Of a DNA stretch of 64,000 bases, positions 21,001 through 32,083 are shown piece by piece (the stretch's first letter is position 1; the number at the start of each line of letters is the position of its first letter). The stretch lies in assembly GCA_016719855.1 (NCBI GenBank), contig JADJYH010000042.1, positions 1 to 64,000 of the forward strand, in the 5' to 3' direction. The notes beneath the pieces are model-generated. The model saw only the letters and a list, made by a program, of their open reading frames with translations, did no database searches and was not told the DNA's origin. The position numbers and the translations under genes are program-made. The stretch is from Saprospiraceae bacterium (GTDB lineage: Bacteria; Bacteroidota; Bacteroidia; Chitinophagales; Saprospiraceae).

Positions 21001-23069
21001 CCAACCCAACCGGCGGCACCGGGCCGTTCAGCTATGCGTGGAGCAATGGCGGCACAGCGCCCACTATCACAGGGCTGCCCTCCGCCAACTACACGGTCAG
21101 CGTGACGGACGCCAATGGGTGCGTGGCCGTTCAGACGGTGCCAGTGGCTCCGTTCGGCTGCTCAACTATTGCAAACATTGCTTCCAGCAACATCAGTTGC
21201 TTCGGCGCTGCCGATGGCCAAGCCACCGTCACGCTCTCGGGCGGCCTGACCCCATACACCTATCTTTGGTCAAACGGGAAAACCACAGCGACCATCTCTG
21301 ACCTCGCAGCAGGCAACTATACTGTGTCAATAAACGACGCCGTCAACTGCCCGGCCATCGTGGAAGTGACCATTGTGGAACCAGCGCCGCTCGAACTGGA
21401 ACTGAGCGATTTTGCAGACACTGATTGCGGAACGAACAATGGCTTCGCAGCGGTAGCCGCAACGGGCGGCACCTCCAACCCAGGTTACAATTTTGTTTGG
21501 TCAAATGGCGAAACAAGCCCATCCATCAGCAACCTCGGGGTAGGCAGCTACACGGTTTCCGTCACCGACCTCAATGGTTGCGAAGCGGCACTCGTCGTGC
21601 AGATTGCAGTGAATGATTTGGAGGCACCAACGGTACTCACGCAAAACCTCACCCTCGCCCTCGACGCAAGCGGTTCGGCCAGTCTCTCCGCCTCGCAAGT
21701 GGACAACGGCAGCACCGACAACTGCACCATCGAAAGCATGACGATTGACAAAACCAGCTTCACTTGCAGCGACCTCGGCACGCACCAAGTCACGCTGACC
21801 CTCGTGGACGAAGCTGGAAACATCAGCGTCGGCACTGCAACCGTCGAGGTTGTGGACAATTTGCCGCCGGTCATTTCGGTGCAAGATGTGGTAGTTTCCT
21901 TGGATGAAAACGGCTCGGCCATTATCACTCCTCAAATGCTCGACAACGGCAGCACCGACAACTGCGGCATTGCGGAGCAAACGATTGACCTAGCCAACTT
22001 TACCTGCGCCAACCTCGGCCAAAATGCCGTCGTGCTGACTGTCACGGACGCCAATGGCAATGTGGCAACGGGCACGGCCATCATTACCATCCAGGACAAT
22101 ATCGCACCTGCTATCACCTGCCCCGACGACATGGTGCTGGCCTACTGCGACCCGGTCGCCACCTTCGCCATCGAAGCCAGCGACAATTGCGCCCAGGGCC
22201 TCACGCCCAACCAAATTTCGGGTTTAGCCAGTGGTTCCACCTTCCCAACTGGCACGTCAGTGCAGACTTTCGAGGTAAACGACGGCCACGGCAATCACAA
22301 TACCTGCTCGTTTACCATTGAGGTGCCTCCGGCAATGCAGGTGGATTTGACCGCCGAGGATGTTGCTTGTTTTGGGGAAATGAACGGCAGCGTTTCAGCT
22401 AGCGCCAGCGGTGGTAGCCAAGGGTACAGCTACCTTTGGAGCAATGGAGCCACCACGCCTGCAATTGAAAACCTCGGCCCGGGCACAGTCACCGTTTCCG
22501 TCACGGACAACGCTGGTTGCGTCGCCACCCAATCGGCCAACATCACGGAACCTTTGCAGCTCATCAGCACAGTTGTCCAGATAACGCCCGAGACCGCTGG
22601 CCAACAAAACGGCGCCATTGAGGTGACCGCCGAAGGCGGCACAGGCCCGTACAGCTTCGAGTGGACGGACGCCAACGGCAATGTTGTGGGCACTCAGGAA
22701 AACATCGGCAACATCGCCGCAGGCAACTACACCCTTGAAGTGACGGACGCCAACGGATGCTCCTTCCTGCACACGTTCACTGTACAGTCCGTTTCAAGCA
22801 CATCGCTGCAGCAGTTGGAGAGGAACATCGCCCTTTTCCCGAACCCTTCGAGCGGTCTCGTGACGGTTGCATTTGATGGAATTGACGCCCTCGAAGCCGA
22901 CATCGAGCTGTTCGACGTGACGGGAAAATTGGTGGTCAGCTACCGCCATGCTGACGTGTCGTCCGGCATGTTCGTGATGGATGTTTCCTCCAATGCCGAA
23001 GGAGTCTATCTGGCGAGGATAATGATTGACAATCAGATAGTTGTGAAGCGGTTTGTTGTTCAAAAATAG
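18052..23069 (+). CDS. T9SS cargo with thioredoxin-like domain and SprB/HYR repeats (one frameshift)
   Basis: Large secreted surface protein, about 1672 aa after correction. A signal peptide (MKRILSLLSALLLGLNSLMA) precedes a thioredoxin/TlpA-like fold with an intact CGPC motif (FSATWCGPCWNY). A long series of SprB-type and PKD/Ig-like repeats follows (YTYLWSNGSSTQTISNLAPG, YTVSVTDGNGC), then HYR-like modules (STDNC…, DNIAPAITCPDDM). It ends in a type A T9SS sorting domain (LFPNPSSGLVTV … YLARIMIDNQIVVKRFVVQK). The frame breaks near 20853; one extra G restores LAPGSYTVSATDGNGC. SprA upstream could export it. Its redox partner is unknown. A terminator follows directly. Confidence 0.85.
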
Positions 23070-23092
23070 CAGCACATTAGTGCTTTTTATGC

Positions 23093-23124
23093 AAAAAGGG
23101 CGACCGTTTCCGGTTGCCCTTTTT
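23093..23124 (+). terminator. Terminator after the thioredoxin/SprB gene
   Basis: A 14-bp stem with one G-U-compatible mismatch (23093-23106 with 23111-23124), a 4-nt loop and a T-rich tail. It lies 24 nt after the stop and may also serve the converging fic gene. Confidence 0.8.
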
Positions 23125-23128
23125 GTTT

Positions 23129-24202
23129 TCAAACCAGCGCCAAGTGCGCCCTCAAAGATGCCTCCACCGCATCTGCCACGATATGGTAAAACGCCTCCGG
23201 CTCGTTGTCCACCTGCACTTTTTCGAGTGCTTGGTAGTAGGCCAGCCGGGAGGTATTGTCGCCCTTCAGGTTGGCGATGGTATAGCCATTGCGGAGCAAA
23301 ATCAGGTTCATCACCAGCCTCGACGTGCGCCCGTTCCCATCAATGAACGGGTGGATGCTCACCAGCCGCTCGTGCATCTCTGCCGCCAAAATGACCGGGT
23401 GCATCCTCCCCTGCTGGCGGCTGTAATGGATAAAATAGTCCTCCATCATTTTGTCCAGCATAAATGGCTGCGGCGGCTCGTGTTGGCTGCCAGTAATCCG
23501 CACAGGCACCGTTCGCCAGCGACCAGCGTTCTCCCGGTCAATGCTCTTCAAGATGAGACCGTGTAGTTCCATCAAGGTGCGCTTGGTCACATCCTCGTGC
23601 CGGGTGCCCAGATCGGCGATGAACTCGGCGGCCTCGGCATGGTTGATGGCCTCCAGGTGCTCCCGCATGGATTTGCTGCCGATGGTCAGCCCTTGGTTCA
23701 CCACGAGGCTGGTCTCCTGCAACGAGAGGGTATTCCCCTCGATGCGGTTGCTTTCGTAGGTGTACTCGACGTTGAAGTACTCCTGCATCTTGCGGAGTTG
23801 TTCGATGTTGAGGGGCTTGGTGGCCTGCCACTTGGATTTTAGGTCGTCAATGACGGCGAGCTTTGCCTCCAGTTCCGTGGGGATTGGCGGCACTTCGAGC
23901 GCCCGCTCCCCGTACAGGAACTCGGCCCGGCCTTCGGCCAAGTACATGATTTCCTCCATCGGAATCTCGTACTGTCTCGCCAACCCAATGACCTTCTCGG
24001 CCACCCAAAACACTCGCAACTGCTTGACATTCAAACCGTAAGCTTCGGCAAGCCGCATGAGGTGCACCTCGGTTGGCAGCCTGTTGCCGCTTTCGTACTT
24101 GCTGAGCAACGCTTGGTCTATGCCTGTGATGGTCACGACATCTTTGTGCTTCAGGTCTTTGGCCTGACGGCCATCCTTAAGTAGCGTTTGAAGGTTATTC
24201 AT
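23129..24202 (-). CDS. Fic-family protein with N-terminal HTH
   Basis: Fic enzymes transfer AMP (or another nucleotide moiety) to Ser/Thr/Tyr of target proteins. This 357-aa protein has an XRE-like helix-turn-helix at about residues 18-42 (KDVVTITGIDQALLSKYESG) and a complete Fic motif, HPFIDGNGRTSR (284-295). The sequence SNRIEG (151-156) N-terminal to the Fic core fits the (S/T)xxxE(G/N) inhibitory motif, which suggests self-inhibited (class II) activity. No small antitoxin lies beside it, consistent with built-in inhibition. The HTH may autoregulate or bind elsewhere (inference). It converges with the T9SS gene on its left. Confidence 0.9.
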   Translation of the reverse strand: MNNLQTLLKDGRQAKDLKHKDVVTITGIDQALLSKYESGNRLPTEVHLMRLAEAYGLNVKQLRVFWVAEKVIGLARQYEIPMEEIMYLAEGRAEFLYGERALEVPPIPTELEAKLAVIDDLKSKWQATKPLNIEQLRKMQEYFNVEYTYESNRIEGNTLSLQETSLVVNQGLTIGSKSMREHLEAINHAEAAEFIADLGTRHEDVTKRTLMELHGLILKSIDRENAGRWRTVPVRITGSQHEPPQPFMLDKMMEDYFIHYSRQQGRMHPVILAAEMHERLVSIHPFIDGNGRTSRLVMNLILLRNGYTIANLKGDNTSRLAYYQALEKVQVDNEPEAFYHIVADAVEASLRAHLALV

Positions 24203-24282
24203 TTTATGACTTTTTTTATCAAGACAAATTTAGTCATATTTTCGAAATTACCCTCATTTTTCCCATCTTTTTCAAAAAAAAA

Positions 24283-24313
24283 GCGCAAAGCGTTGTACAT
24301 CAACACTTTGCGC
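24283..24313 (-). terminator. Terminator of the HYR/dockerin-like gene
   Basis: A 13-bp stem (24283-24295 with 24301-24313, one mismatch) with a 5-nt loop. On the minus strand it is followed by a run of T (A9 on the plus strand). Confidence 0.75.
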
Positions 24314-24346
24314 AAAAAATCTTTCTCTCTCTAAATTGCTAATCGC

Positions 24347-27300
24347 TTATGGTAAAACAACCAATTTCTTTGTCAGAACACGGCCAGCGGCTTCCATTTT
24401 GATGAAAACCAGCCCTGCTGTTGCAAGGTCTTCGCTTCGCAATGGCAGCTCGTTCCGTCCTTTTTCAAATTGACCGTAGGTGGTAAACAGCACCTTGCCA
24501 GTGGCATCAAAAAACGAGAACCGAGCCTCGCCTGCCTCGTGCAAGCTAAATGAAACCACTGCCTGCTCCCTGAACGGGTTTGGCTGACAGATAAGTTGCA
24601 AAGTAGCTCCGGCATCTGCGAAACCCGTGAATTCCAGCACGGGTTTCAACTGCTCGTCCTCATGGTTCCAAGCAGCGGCAGGCGTCATTTCGGAGCTGAT
24701 TTGTATTACATCAGCAAGGCTGACATCGGCCAGCGCCTTCATTTTTAGGGCAAAATGCGTGATTGGCTGCTTGCCAAAGTACAGCATGGAAACCAAGCCT
24801 TCATTGCTCCTGGAAGCATTGAAAATCGGGGTTGGAGTATCGCTTTCATTTTTCACAAAGCCCTGGAATTCAATCAATTGTGGATTGAAGGCCAGCGTGA
24901 ACTGCCAAGCCGCCATGGCCTCCAAGTCAAACTTGACCTCTGCTACTTCGCCTTTTTTATCAACCTTTTTTCTGTTTTCAGTGCTGAAAATGCCAATATT
25001 TCGCCCCTCCACGGCAGGCTGACTGCAAACTGACGACTGCAGAACTACCAACTACAAAAGCCGGATCCGCATTGCCGCTCACATCGCCCGTTTTTATGCC
25101 GATAAAACCAGCACTGAGGTTGTCCTGCACTACGTCGTTCAGCGACAGCTCCTGCGAGAACGGCCAAGGGTTGGCTGGATTGCCAAACACATGGCTCGCT
25201 GGTACGAAACGCCATGAAGGCGTGCCATTCTGGAAGCCCGGAGCAGCATTGAGGATGACCGCTTGGATGGCCACGAGGTCGCTGGCCGTCACCGAGCCGG
25301 AGTTGTTGGCATCGGCGGCGATGACCTGCCAAGCCTGCGTGAACGGCGTCACCGCCAAGATGTGCTCATTTATTTTCGCCAAGTCGAAAGCCGTCACGCC
25401 GTTCGACTGCCCGATGTCTTTCGTGGGGGTAATGGTAAAATCGCCACCTGCTGGCAAGCCCGAAAATGCGTAGCTGCCCACGCCCGCCTGCGTCGTCACG
25501 GTGGGCATTAACGCACCAGAGATGTCTACCATCACCTGCCCGACTGGCGCACCTGCTGGGGTTTGAATCATGCCGCCCAAATCAATATTTGCCCCGCAAG
25601 CCGACAGGTTGTCCTGCACCGTCACGATTGTCTCACAAAAATCGGAGTTGCCGCCAGGGTCGGTGACCCAGAGCTGCACGAGGTTCGGGCCTACATCTCC
25701 GCAGGTGAAAAGCTGCGTGTTATTTGCCACGTTTTGCGAAAAGCTGAACTGAAGACTGCTCGCCGGGGCGCAGTTGTCGAAGCTGTTGAAGTTGAGTTGT
25801 AGCGCAGCCAGCGAAGCCTCGCCTTGTGCGTTCAGCTCCACATTGACGCCGCTGACGCAATAGGCCGTTGGCGCCCCAGTGTCGCCGACGGAGACGGTGA
25901 AGCTGTGCTGCGAGCTGTTCCCACAGCCATCACTTGCCGTGAATATCATCGGATAAACCCCGGCAGGCACGTTCTGGAACGAATACCCACTGCCCAACGA
26001 ACCCGAAGCCGTGATGGTCACGTGATTGCTGCAATCGCTCACTTGCGGCAGCGGCAAATTCACATTACCGGAGCAGCCAGCTCCGCTGCTAGCCATGATG
26101 TTGGCGGGTGGATTTACAAAAATAGGCGCTTGATTATCAGCCACTTCGATGAGCTGGATATGCGTCCACATGCCCAAGTTGGAGCCTGAGTTTGCTTGGT
26201 ACTGGCACCAGTCAAGAATGGTCCAAGTGCGCTCGATTTTGTAGCAGGCAGGCTCCGCAATCCAGAAGATTTCGTCCTCGTAATTGACTGCAACATTCTC
26301 GCAGCCGTTTTGCCCCAACAGCGTCGGGCCATTGTAGGGGTACGGCAGGTCGAACGGCTCCAGCGACTCGCCGCTGCAAGCCTGCGACTGGTAGTTGAAC
26401 GGCCAGATGATTTGGTTGCCCGCCGAGTTCCAAGGGGTTTGGTTCACGAGGTGAATGACCTGCTGCGCCGAAGTAACGTTACCGCTGGGGTCGGTGGCGG
26501 TGAAAACCCTCGTCACGATGCCATCGCCACAACTGCTGATGCTCGGCGTGACAGTTTCATTGAGGATAAACGAGCAGTTGTCCATCACGGCAGCCTGCCC
26601 GAAGAGCGAGAGATTGCTGAGGTCGGTGTTGCAGTCTACCACCACATCGTTGGGAGGAACGACGACCGGGGGCAGTTCGTCGTGGACGTTTACCGTCACG
26701 TCGCAGGAGTTGGAGTTGCCGTGGCAATCCATTACCCGAAGGGTGACAACTACCGAACTGACCGGTAGGTCTGCGCAAGAAACAACGAGGCTGGGTGCGT
26801 AGGCCGAGTTGGGCTGATTGGCTCGTTTCACTTCGTAGCTTTCGATGCAGCAGTGGTCGTAGCTGCCAGCGTCGAGGAGGTTGGCGTAAACGGTGGCTTC
26901 GCCAGTGCTGGCGATGGAGGCCACGGTAAACTGTTGACAAATGACCGTCGGGGCAATCTGGTCTTCCACCGTAATAGTAGTGGTGCAGTTCGACGTGTTG
27001 CCGCAGGCGTCGCTGGCTTCGTAGGTGACGGTGTGCGTGCCTTGCGGGACGTTCCCGAAGGGGCCAAAACCGCTGCCAAAACTCCACGTCGGCGTAATGG
27101 TGATGGGGGCGGAACAGTCGTCCACCGCATTTGCCGAAGGCAGATTGATGATGCCGAAACAACCGAAATCGTCAGTGCTGACGGTAGCGGACGGCGGGCA
27201 GGTGATGGTCGGCGGCGTGATGTCGAAGAGCTTGATGAGTTGGGTGTGCTCCGCAAACTGTCCCGTGCAGTCGTCAATCACCGTCCATTTGCGAAGAATC

Positions 27301-28583
27301 AAAACACTGCCGCCACAGGTCGGGATGACTTGGTCGGTGTGAGCCAGGTTGAAGAAGCAGTCGCCGTTGTCCACAGCATACTGGTCGGTGGCGGTGGCGA
27401 GGTTGCCGTCCTCGTCAATGAACGGACTGCCCGTGACGCTGGGGTCAGTGGCATTCGAGCCGCAAGGCAGCATCGGAGCCTGCACCCCGTCCCGATTTGG
27501 CGGGAAGTGTACTTGCGAAAGCTGTGTGCGGTTCAGCGTGATGGTCTGGACTTTGGTGGCGGTGTTGCCCCACTCGTCGGTGGCTGTCCATTTGCGCTGG
27601 ATGACCCGCCAGGCCAGCGTGCTGAAGTGGAAATTGGAGACGATGGTGCTGTTGGCGTTCGAGCTGCCGTTGGAGGTTTGCTCGAAAGACAGCACGTCGC
27701 CGGGGTGCAGCAGCCCCGTGGTGTAGGTGCCCGCCTGCGTCGTGTCGTTCGACAGGCGGATGCACCAGTTGTTGATGGTGAGGTAGAATCCCTCGTTTGA
27801 AAAAGAGGAGCCCCCAAAACTACTCCAGTCAAAGCTCACGTAACCCTCCGTCGGAATGACGATTTTGAACCTCGTCACGTACGAAGACGTGTTGCTAATC
27901 GGTGAGCTGTTGGCCCCTTCGACCAACACCGAATTGGGAGCTCCCGTGACATCTACCCCACCATCCCCATTACTCGTTAAGCATATATTCCAGTTGCTTG
28001 GGTCAAAATATCCGGCGAAGCCGGTGTAGCCGCAGCCAAAGTCAATCACCGTGTCCTGGTGCGACAGCGTGATGTTGCCGACTGGGCTGCAGTTGTCCGT
28101 CACCGAGGGTGGGTCGAGCGCCGTTGCGCTGGTGTCCTCGGTGCAGTTCAGGGTCAGGTTGGCCGTGGTGATGGTCGGTTTTTTACCATCCTTCACGTAC
28201 ACCGAACCCCAGCAGGTCAGGTTTGTCCAGTTGTGTTTCACGTGAACGTTCACCGTCTGGCCCAGTTGGGCACTGGTGAGCGTGGTGCCGAGGGGGTTGT
28301 TCCCGGCATCGAAGTAGTTCAGCGTGAGCGGGCCTTGGCACGACCAGTAGTTCGTGAGCATGTTCACGGGGTTGACCGACCCCGTGCAGTCGTTGCCCAG
28401 CGAGAATTGCACGTTTTGGGCGCAAATCAGCGTGGTGCATTGTCCAGTAACAAATTGTGGTAGTAGCAGCAGCCAAAAAGCTGTTGCCAGCGAGTAAAAG
28501 TTGGTGGTAAAATGGCCCCAAAGGGGCGAGCGTGACGCAAACTGCGCCCAGCCCGTGGGCAAGGTGTAAGTAAATCGGAACAT
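24347..28583 (-). CDS. T9SS cargo with HYR-like modules and a dockerin-like region (one frameshift)
   Basis: Secreted surface protein, about 1411 aa after correction. The N-terminus has a long n-region and hydrophobic core (LATAFWLLLLPQFVTG-QC). Many HYR/Ig-like modules follow (DNCSPVGNITLS, TPPTITCPPSATVS, DQIAPTVICQQFTV, DDCSAPITITP). A CARF-like 'SDEVxxP' spacer is absent. Near the C-terminus a carboxypeptidase-like segment (PAGAPVGQVMVDISG) precedes a dockerin-like pair (NGVTAFDLAKINEHIL; DANNSGSVTASDLVAIQAVI) with calcium-ligand spacing. The last part, in another frame from 25051, ends in a type A T9SS sorting domain (…AGLVFIKMEAAGRVLTKKLVVLP). Removing one base at the GG at 25017-25018 joins the two frames. 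A role in adhesion or scaffold binding is inference. Confidence 0.8.
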
Positions 28584-28623
28584 GGGACGAGTGTTTGTAA
28601 ATCGGTTTTGAAAAATGTTATTG

Positions 28624-28712
28624 GGATATTGGGGTATTGGGGTATTAGGGCAAATTCAAGACATTGATAATCAATGGATTAATCCATGAATATCTCAATA
28701 ACCCAATAACTC
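28624..28712. repeat. Inverted array of 8-nt units upstream of the HYR/dockerin gene
   Basis: The left arm has three to four ggtattgg-type units (28624-28651). The right arm has three caataacc-type units (about 28688-28716), complementary to the left with several mismatches. The period here is 8 rather than 7. Confidence 0.65.
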
Positions 28713-28719
28713 AATATCA

Positions 28720-29344
28720 AATTTTGCTGCTTACTGCCTGTTCCTGGCCTTAGGTGTGTGTGGGTGGGTAGATGGAATACGGGCAAAACGCTGCCGCTGC
28801 CGTTATGGCATTGGCACAAAACGCTCGTCGAGTGGCGATGCCGCTCGGCTTGTTTTACCCTCAAAATGTATCGGAAAATTAAACGAGGTGCGACGTGATG
28901 TCAGACGTAAATAGACGGTCAGCTTAGGTAATCGTTTGTTCATGGGACAACAGTTTTTTGGAAAAGGGCTTTCTTAAAAACGCCCTTGAAAATTCAGTTT
29001 ACATGGCAAAGATAGCAGATGTTCGATTCGGTGTATGCGGTGAGGGTGGGTTTTTTACATTTTATTTTTTGTAAATTTTAGGGAGTAGTAGGGATGGAGG
29101 TTGGGGCTAGGACTATTCCAGTTTGATGAATTTCCCGGTGGACACCCACTGGCCAGATAGACCTGCGTACACTTTAGTGCGAATACGACCTGGAGGTCGT
29201 ATCGAGCAGGAAGGGGACTCGTATCGAGCAGGGGATGCGCCAGCAGGGGTCGTATTGAGCGGGAAGTGGGTGCGCCAGCGGGGGAGGAAGTTAAAAAATA
29301 AGTGCTTTCCTTACTAAAGCTATGTTCGTCGCCACTTTTGCTTT
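28720..29344. other. Gene-poor stretch with short repeats
   Basis: I see no supported gene. It holds a perfect 9-bp inverted repeat (29184-29203). Three near-copies of tcgtatcgagcagg occur at 29197, 29219 and 29250, and two of gatgcgccagcagggg at 29234 and 29269. These may be remnants of a tandem element. Confidence 0.5.
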
Positions 29345-29701
29345 CTATAGTTTTTTGAAAGCTGTCAATAGGCTGAACCTCTTCAATGCATTGAACAAAT
29401 TTTCATAATCCACAGTTGGGTGTAATATAATGCTACCATCATCATCTTGGGTATATGCTCCAACTGGCCCTTTAAGGCCGTGCTCATCATCTAAGCAAAA
29501 TTGAGGATACCCCAAATTACAAAGTAGCAATTCGCATTTAAGACCGTTGTTCCAAACCTTTATCATATCTAGTCATAGGAGAAATCTCACCCCATTCTTT
29601 AATTCAGGCTTCCATCCGTTTGTTGCAAGTCTAACTGACTGAATTAAAAATGCCGCAATTACTGCATTAGTTATTAAATTAGCAATTTTAGCCTTTTCCA
29701 A
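29345..29701 (-). pseudogene. Small decayed gene, one in-frame stop
   Basis: A single frame of 119 codons from a TTG at 29701 reads LEKAKIANLITNAVIAAFLI…ELKNGVRFLL, then a TGA (29573-29575). It continues LDMIKVWNNGLKCELLLCNL… to a stop at 29345. The part after the stop has its own ATG (29566) and could be a 73-aa protein. Length, AT-rich composition and neighbours resemble small immunity-type proteins, but I recognise no family. Read as a pseudogene or as two short genes. Confidence 0.4.
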
Positions 29702-29991
29702 CTACCCCTTCGGCCAATAGCGCTCTGTATTCATTTGCAAACTCGTTAAATCAGACGTCTTTTCAAAAACCATGGTTGATAGTAACGACCATTTACAGGA
29801 GATGTCGCCATAAATTCAAGATTTACATTTTGTTCTGAAGGTCTGTACAATCGAAAACTTATGTTGTACATATCAATCGGCATCCGGTCTTTATGGCCTT
29901 TATGTTCAAATCCATCCCCAAACATTTGAGATGCCTTAGTTCTAACTTCATTGTCAAAAAGAGTTGTAACAAATTCTTTCTTGATTTCCAT
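29702..29991 (-). CDS. Small uncharacterised protein (probable frameshift near the end)
   Basis: ATG at 29991 gives MEIKKEFVTTLFDNEVRTKA… through EFMATSPVNGRYYQPWFL, stopping at 29746 as written (81 aa). Adding one base in the A5 run at 29765-29769 (plus strand) gives QPWFFEKTSDLTSLQMNTER and a stop at 29702, for 96 aa. The slip matches the homopolymer errors elsewhere. Aromatic- and acid-rich, AT-rich, family unknown. It is directly followed by another small decayed gene on the same strand. Confidence 0.45.
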
Positions 29992-30260
29992 TTCCTATTT
30001 TTAAATAAAAAACACACCTACAACAGACCCAAGCATTTAACTTATCTTAAAACAAACAAGAAACTGTATTATTTCAAAATAATAATGTTTGAACGATTAA
30101 ATTTGGTGATTTAATCATCACCTTAAAATCTGTTGATTTTGTGACCGATATTCATCCCATATTTTGCAAAGGTTTGTCTGTAGAACACTATAATCAATCC
30201 AATTGACCTACTTTCAAATCTCCCATACTATTAAATTTACGAAGCTCAGGCACTATGTGG

Positions 30261-30530
30261 CTATTCAACTAGATTTTCCAGATTTACAGTAATTTCATTC
30301 TCTTCTTGAAAATGTTCAGCTTCCATTGGTACATTCCTTCCAAAATACTTGAAATCATTGCACCAATAAAAATCATTCCCATCAATTTCTTCAAAATACA
30401 CAAAAATCTTTTGGAAATTATTTTCCCAAGAAAATTGCTCCCATATTAAAATTTATTGTGCATCATCTTGATTTTTATTAAAAAATTCGCATTCCTGAAT
30501 TGCCAGCAGACCCTACTTTAAAATTTTCAT
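30261..30530 (-). pseudogene. Decayed small gene, two in-frame stops
   Basis: One uninterrupted frame of 90 codons runs from ATG (30530) to TAG (30261) with internal TAG (codon 6) and TAA (codon 26). Readable parts include GLLAIQECEFFNKNQDDA, FQKIFVYFEEIDGNDFYW and NVPMEAEHFQEENEITVN. The Phe/Tyr/Trp- and acid-rich composition resembles small immunity proteins (inference). All three stop codons occur among this gene and its neighbours, which argues for decay and against recoding. The flank 30531-30890 shows no gene I can support. Confidence 0.4.
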
Positions 30531-30891
30531 TTTTCTACTTACAATTAAACCCATAGAAGGCACAAGTTACCCTGCCGCTCCGCACCACCTGCTCGTGGCC
30601 GACCACACAAGGCTTCCGCCGTGTGCAAGCCAAAGGTACAATCCCACATCAAATGCCACTACAATTTCTCCAAAATCCTATAAAATAACGTCCGGGGCTT
30701 CTTCTGTCAGCCCGATGTCCACTTCTTTTTGTCCACTTCGCCTCCTGTTTGAAAGGTAAACCCCCAGAATCAAATGTACGTCAGCAGTGCTTAAATTGTC
30801 ACCAATTCCGCATAAGTTCGAGCAGGTACTGTCCCTTTTAAAACTACCAAGGCTATACTAAGCATGATTTGAAACATTCCCCAAATGGACC

Positions 30892-30925
30892 AATCGTAAA
30901 TCGTCATTCGTAAATCGTAAATCCC
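30892..30925. repeat. Heptamer array (AATCGTA) at the protease stop
   Basis: Four to five aatcgta-type units with period 7, ending at the stop codon of the DegP-like gene (30926). Confidence 0.8.
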
Positions 30926-32083
30926 TCATTTGCTCCCATCCAGCCTCACCTGCACCTCCTGCTCCTTTTCATCCCGAAGCACTTTGACCTTCACATTATC
31001 GCCAGCCTTGTATTTTTCCAGTATCAAAATCAGGTCGTTGCCGGATTCCACTTTTTCGCCGTTGATGGCCACGATGGCATCGCCGAAACGGATGCGGCCG
31101 GAACGGTCACGGTAGGTGGGTTGCAAGCCAGCCCGCTCGGCGGCACTGCCCTCTGCCACGTGGGTGATGAGCGCCCCACGCAGGCCGAGCCGTTGTACGG
31201 TCTGCGCATTTGCCAGCTCGATGCCGAGGCTTGGTCTGTTGATTTTGCCGAACTGGATGAGGTCGGGCACGGCCCATTTCACCACGTCAACGGGGATGGA
31301 AAACCCGATGCCCGCCGAAGCACCGCTGGGGCTGTAAATGGCGGTGTTCACGGCGATCAGTTCGCCGGAGGAGTTGAGCAGCGGGCCTCCGGAGTTGCCG
31401 GGGTTGATGGCGGCGTCGGACTGTATCACATCCCGGATGGGGATGCCGCTCACCGATTTTATCTCCCGCCCGAGGGCACTGATGATACCCGTGGTCAGCG
31501 TTTGGTCGAGGCCGAAGGGGTTGCCGATGGCCAGCACCGATTGCCCCACGAGCAGGTTGTCCGAGCTGCCGACGGGGATGGGCCGCAGCGCCGATTTTGG
31601 GGCGTCAATTTTCAGTACAGCGAGGTCTTTTTCGGGCGAAGCGCCCACCAGCGTGGCGTCCCAAGTGGTGCGGTCGGCGAGCGTCACTTGCGCCTTGTCG
31701 GCTCCCTGAATCACGTGGTAGTTGGTGATGACGTGGCCGTCCTTGTCCCAAACAAAACCAGAGCCGCTGCCCTGTGGGATTTCCATCACGTTGCGGGTCC
31801 AGTAGTCCTGCCGGAGCTGCGAGGTGGTGATGAAGGCCACCGACGGGGCGGAACTTTCGAACAGGCGAATCGTCGCTTTTTCGTCTTCGTTGAGGCCGGG
31901 AGGGATGGGCGATTGTGTGGCCGTGCCTTGCTCGTCCTCGTTGGTGTTGTACGGGTTTTCGTCGGCGTTGATTTGGGGGGCGATTTGTTGGTTGAAGTTC
32001 GACTTCCAGGCAGTGCCGATGAAGAACCCGCCAATCAGAAGCGCTGTCCAGAGAATGAACCGTAGGATGGAAATGCTTTTCAT
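30926..32083 (-). CDS. DegP/HtrA-like serine protease, membrane-anchored
   Basis: Periplasmic quality-control protease of the S1C family, 385 aa. An N-terminal hydrophobic segment (ILRFILWTALLIGGFFIGT, residues 7-25) anchors or exports it. The trypsin-like domain shows the triad His123 (TNYHV), Asp153 (KDLAVLKID) and Ser231 (NPGNSGGP). One PDZ domain follows (about 280-380; GALITHVAEGSAAERAGL, GDAIVAINGEKVES). The single PDZ and anchor resemble DegS or short HtrA forms more than DegP. It is divergent from the acyltransferase gene; 318 nt separate them and hold the inverted repeat at 32296-32394. Confidence 0.92.
   Translation of the reverse strand: MKSISILRFILWTALLIGGFFIGTAWKSNFNQQIAPQINADENPYNTNEDEQGTATQSPIPPGLNEDEKATIRLFESSAPSVAFITTSQLRQDYWTRNVMEIPQGSGSGFVWDKDGHVITNYHVIQGADKAQVTLADRTTWDATLVGASPEKDLAVLKIDAPKSALRPIPVGSSDNLLVGQSVLAIGNPFGLDQTLTTGIISALGREIKSVSGIPIRDVIQSDAAINPGNSGGPLLNSSGELIAVNTAIYSPSGASAGIGFSIPVDVVKWAVPDLIQFGKINRPSLGIELANAQTVQRLGLRGALITHVAEGSAAERAGLQPTYRDRSGRIRFGDAIVAINGEKVESGNDLILILEKYKAGDNVKVKVLRDEKEQEVQVRLDGSK

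Noticed and set aside
29345..30530. Possible stop-codon recoding in the small genes
   Set aside because: TGA, TAG and TAA all occur in frame, which fits decay rather than use of a single recoded codon.
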